Shown: one piece after another, positions 63,790 to 64,000 of the stretch
How positions within the stretch are numbered: the first letter of the stretch is position 1
How the letters are laid out: every line of letters begins with the position of its first letter
NCBI GenBank assembly: GCA_963730555.1
Contig: CAVSSS010000011.1
Span: 186,001-250,000, forward strand
Length of the DNA stretch: 64,000 nt
Direction: 5' to 3'
Origin: Roseiarcus sp963730555
Lineage (GTDB): Bacteria; Pseudomonadota; Alphaproteobacteria; Rhizobiales; Beijerinckiaceae
The notes under the pieces: model-generated
Seen by the model: only the letters and a program-made list of their open reading frames with translations
The model's database searches: none
What the model was told of the DNA's origin: nothing
Translations under genes and position numbers: made by a program

Positions 63790-64000
63790 GCCGCCCGGCG
63801 CTGCTCGAGCGGATGGACTGCCCGAAAGCCGACCTGGATCCGATTCCAGCCGTTGATCGCGACGATCAAGAGCGAGAGCTTCACCTGCTCCTCTTCGCTG
63901 AACTCAGCCTTGAGCGCCTGGTAGACGTCATCAGGAGCGCGCGTCTGAGGCAACAAAGTCAGGGCTTCAGTCCAGGCCAGCGCGGCGCGCTCACGGTCGC
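63786..64000 (-). CDS. Carboxymuconolactone decarboxylase/AhpD-like protein (partial)
   Basis: The 5' part of the gene lies outside the window; about 71 C-terminal residues are visible (LAWTEALTLLPQTRAPDDVY, then EEEQVKLSLLIVAINGWNRI and a final VGFRAVHPLEQRRAA). This is the closing helix pair of the AhpD/CMD family, which is often encoded with SigJ-type sigma factors. The stop overlaps the sigma start. The CxxC active site would lie upstream, outside the window. Confidence 0.85.
   Translation of the reverse strand, partial: DRERAALAWTEALTLLPQTRAPDDVYQALKAEFSEEEQVKLSLLIVAINGWNRIQVGFRAVHPLEQRRAA

Overview
The window is a typical high-GC chromosomal stretch of an alphaproteobacterium, most likely a member of the Rhizobiales (Hyphomicrobiales). 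The evidence is the HisG/HisZ split ATP phosphoribosyltransferase, the ribH-nusB pair, an MntR/MntH pair, MocD/MocE-type proteins, AcuI, REP-like palindromes of the GTCATTGCGAG type, and several conserved proteins of unknown function that I know mainly from rhizobial relatives. Genus cannot be fixed from the sequence. No rRNA, tRNA, CRISPR array or intact prophage was seen.

Layout. 1-4.5 kb: a truncated B12-binding radical SAM gene, gnd, and three small exported proteins. 4.9-5.3 kb: a YbgC-type thioesterase. 5.3-14.8 kb: a one-directional catabolic cluster read leftwards (ribose-type binding protein, ABC ATPase, a fused double permease, SDR, 3-hydroxyacyl-CoA/gulonate-type dehydrogenase, BKACE cleavage enzyme, SMP-30 lactonase) with a divergent GntR/FCD regulator. 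It looks like a complete uptake and degradation route for an unknown sugar or sugar acid. 14.9-20.2 kb: a five-gene Dpp/Opp-type ABC importer. 20.4-24.3 kb: divergent indolepyruvate oxidoreductase iorA-iorB. 24.9-29.6 kb: SDR, CBS protein, patatin, hisI, an IscU-like protein, yidD, ribH and nusB. 29.7-30.4 kb: remains of two insertion sequences. 30.4-34.1 kb: SDR, MocE/MocD-like ferredoxin and oxygenase, flavin reductase family protein and nitroreductase.

34.2-44.2 kb: an exported protein, a stand-alone AsnC-type sensor domain, an Ivy lysozyme inhibitor, a phosphatase, an HD hydrolase with tag, acuI, a Nudix protein, a ParB-like protein, an aromatic-ring-type FAD monooxygenase and hisZ-hisG, with hisG broken by a one-base frameshift. 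44.2-49.7 kb: a large MscS channel, an Ada-like alkyltransferase, a DUF2461 protein and pncB. 49.8-52.7 kb: lutABC (L-lactate oxidation). 52.7-54.7 kb: a broken membrane-protein gene between two copies of the lutC 3' end. 54.9-64 kb: a tiny PEP-CTERM-like protein, an L,D-transpeptidase, small conserved proteins, an ECF sigma/anti-sigma pair, mntR, a CDF transporter, mntH, and a SigJ-type sigma factor with a carboxymuconolactone decarboxylase-like gene.

The two most interesting items are: (1) two inverted copies, about 14 kb apart, of a roughly 280-290 bp repeat carrying a 22-25 bp hairpin whose stem differs between copies mainly by compensatory base-pair changes; and (2) the 5.3-14.8 kb transporter-lactonase-dehydrogenase-BKACE cluster, which reads like an unassigned non-phosphorylating sugar-acid pathway.
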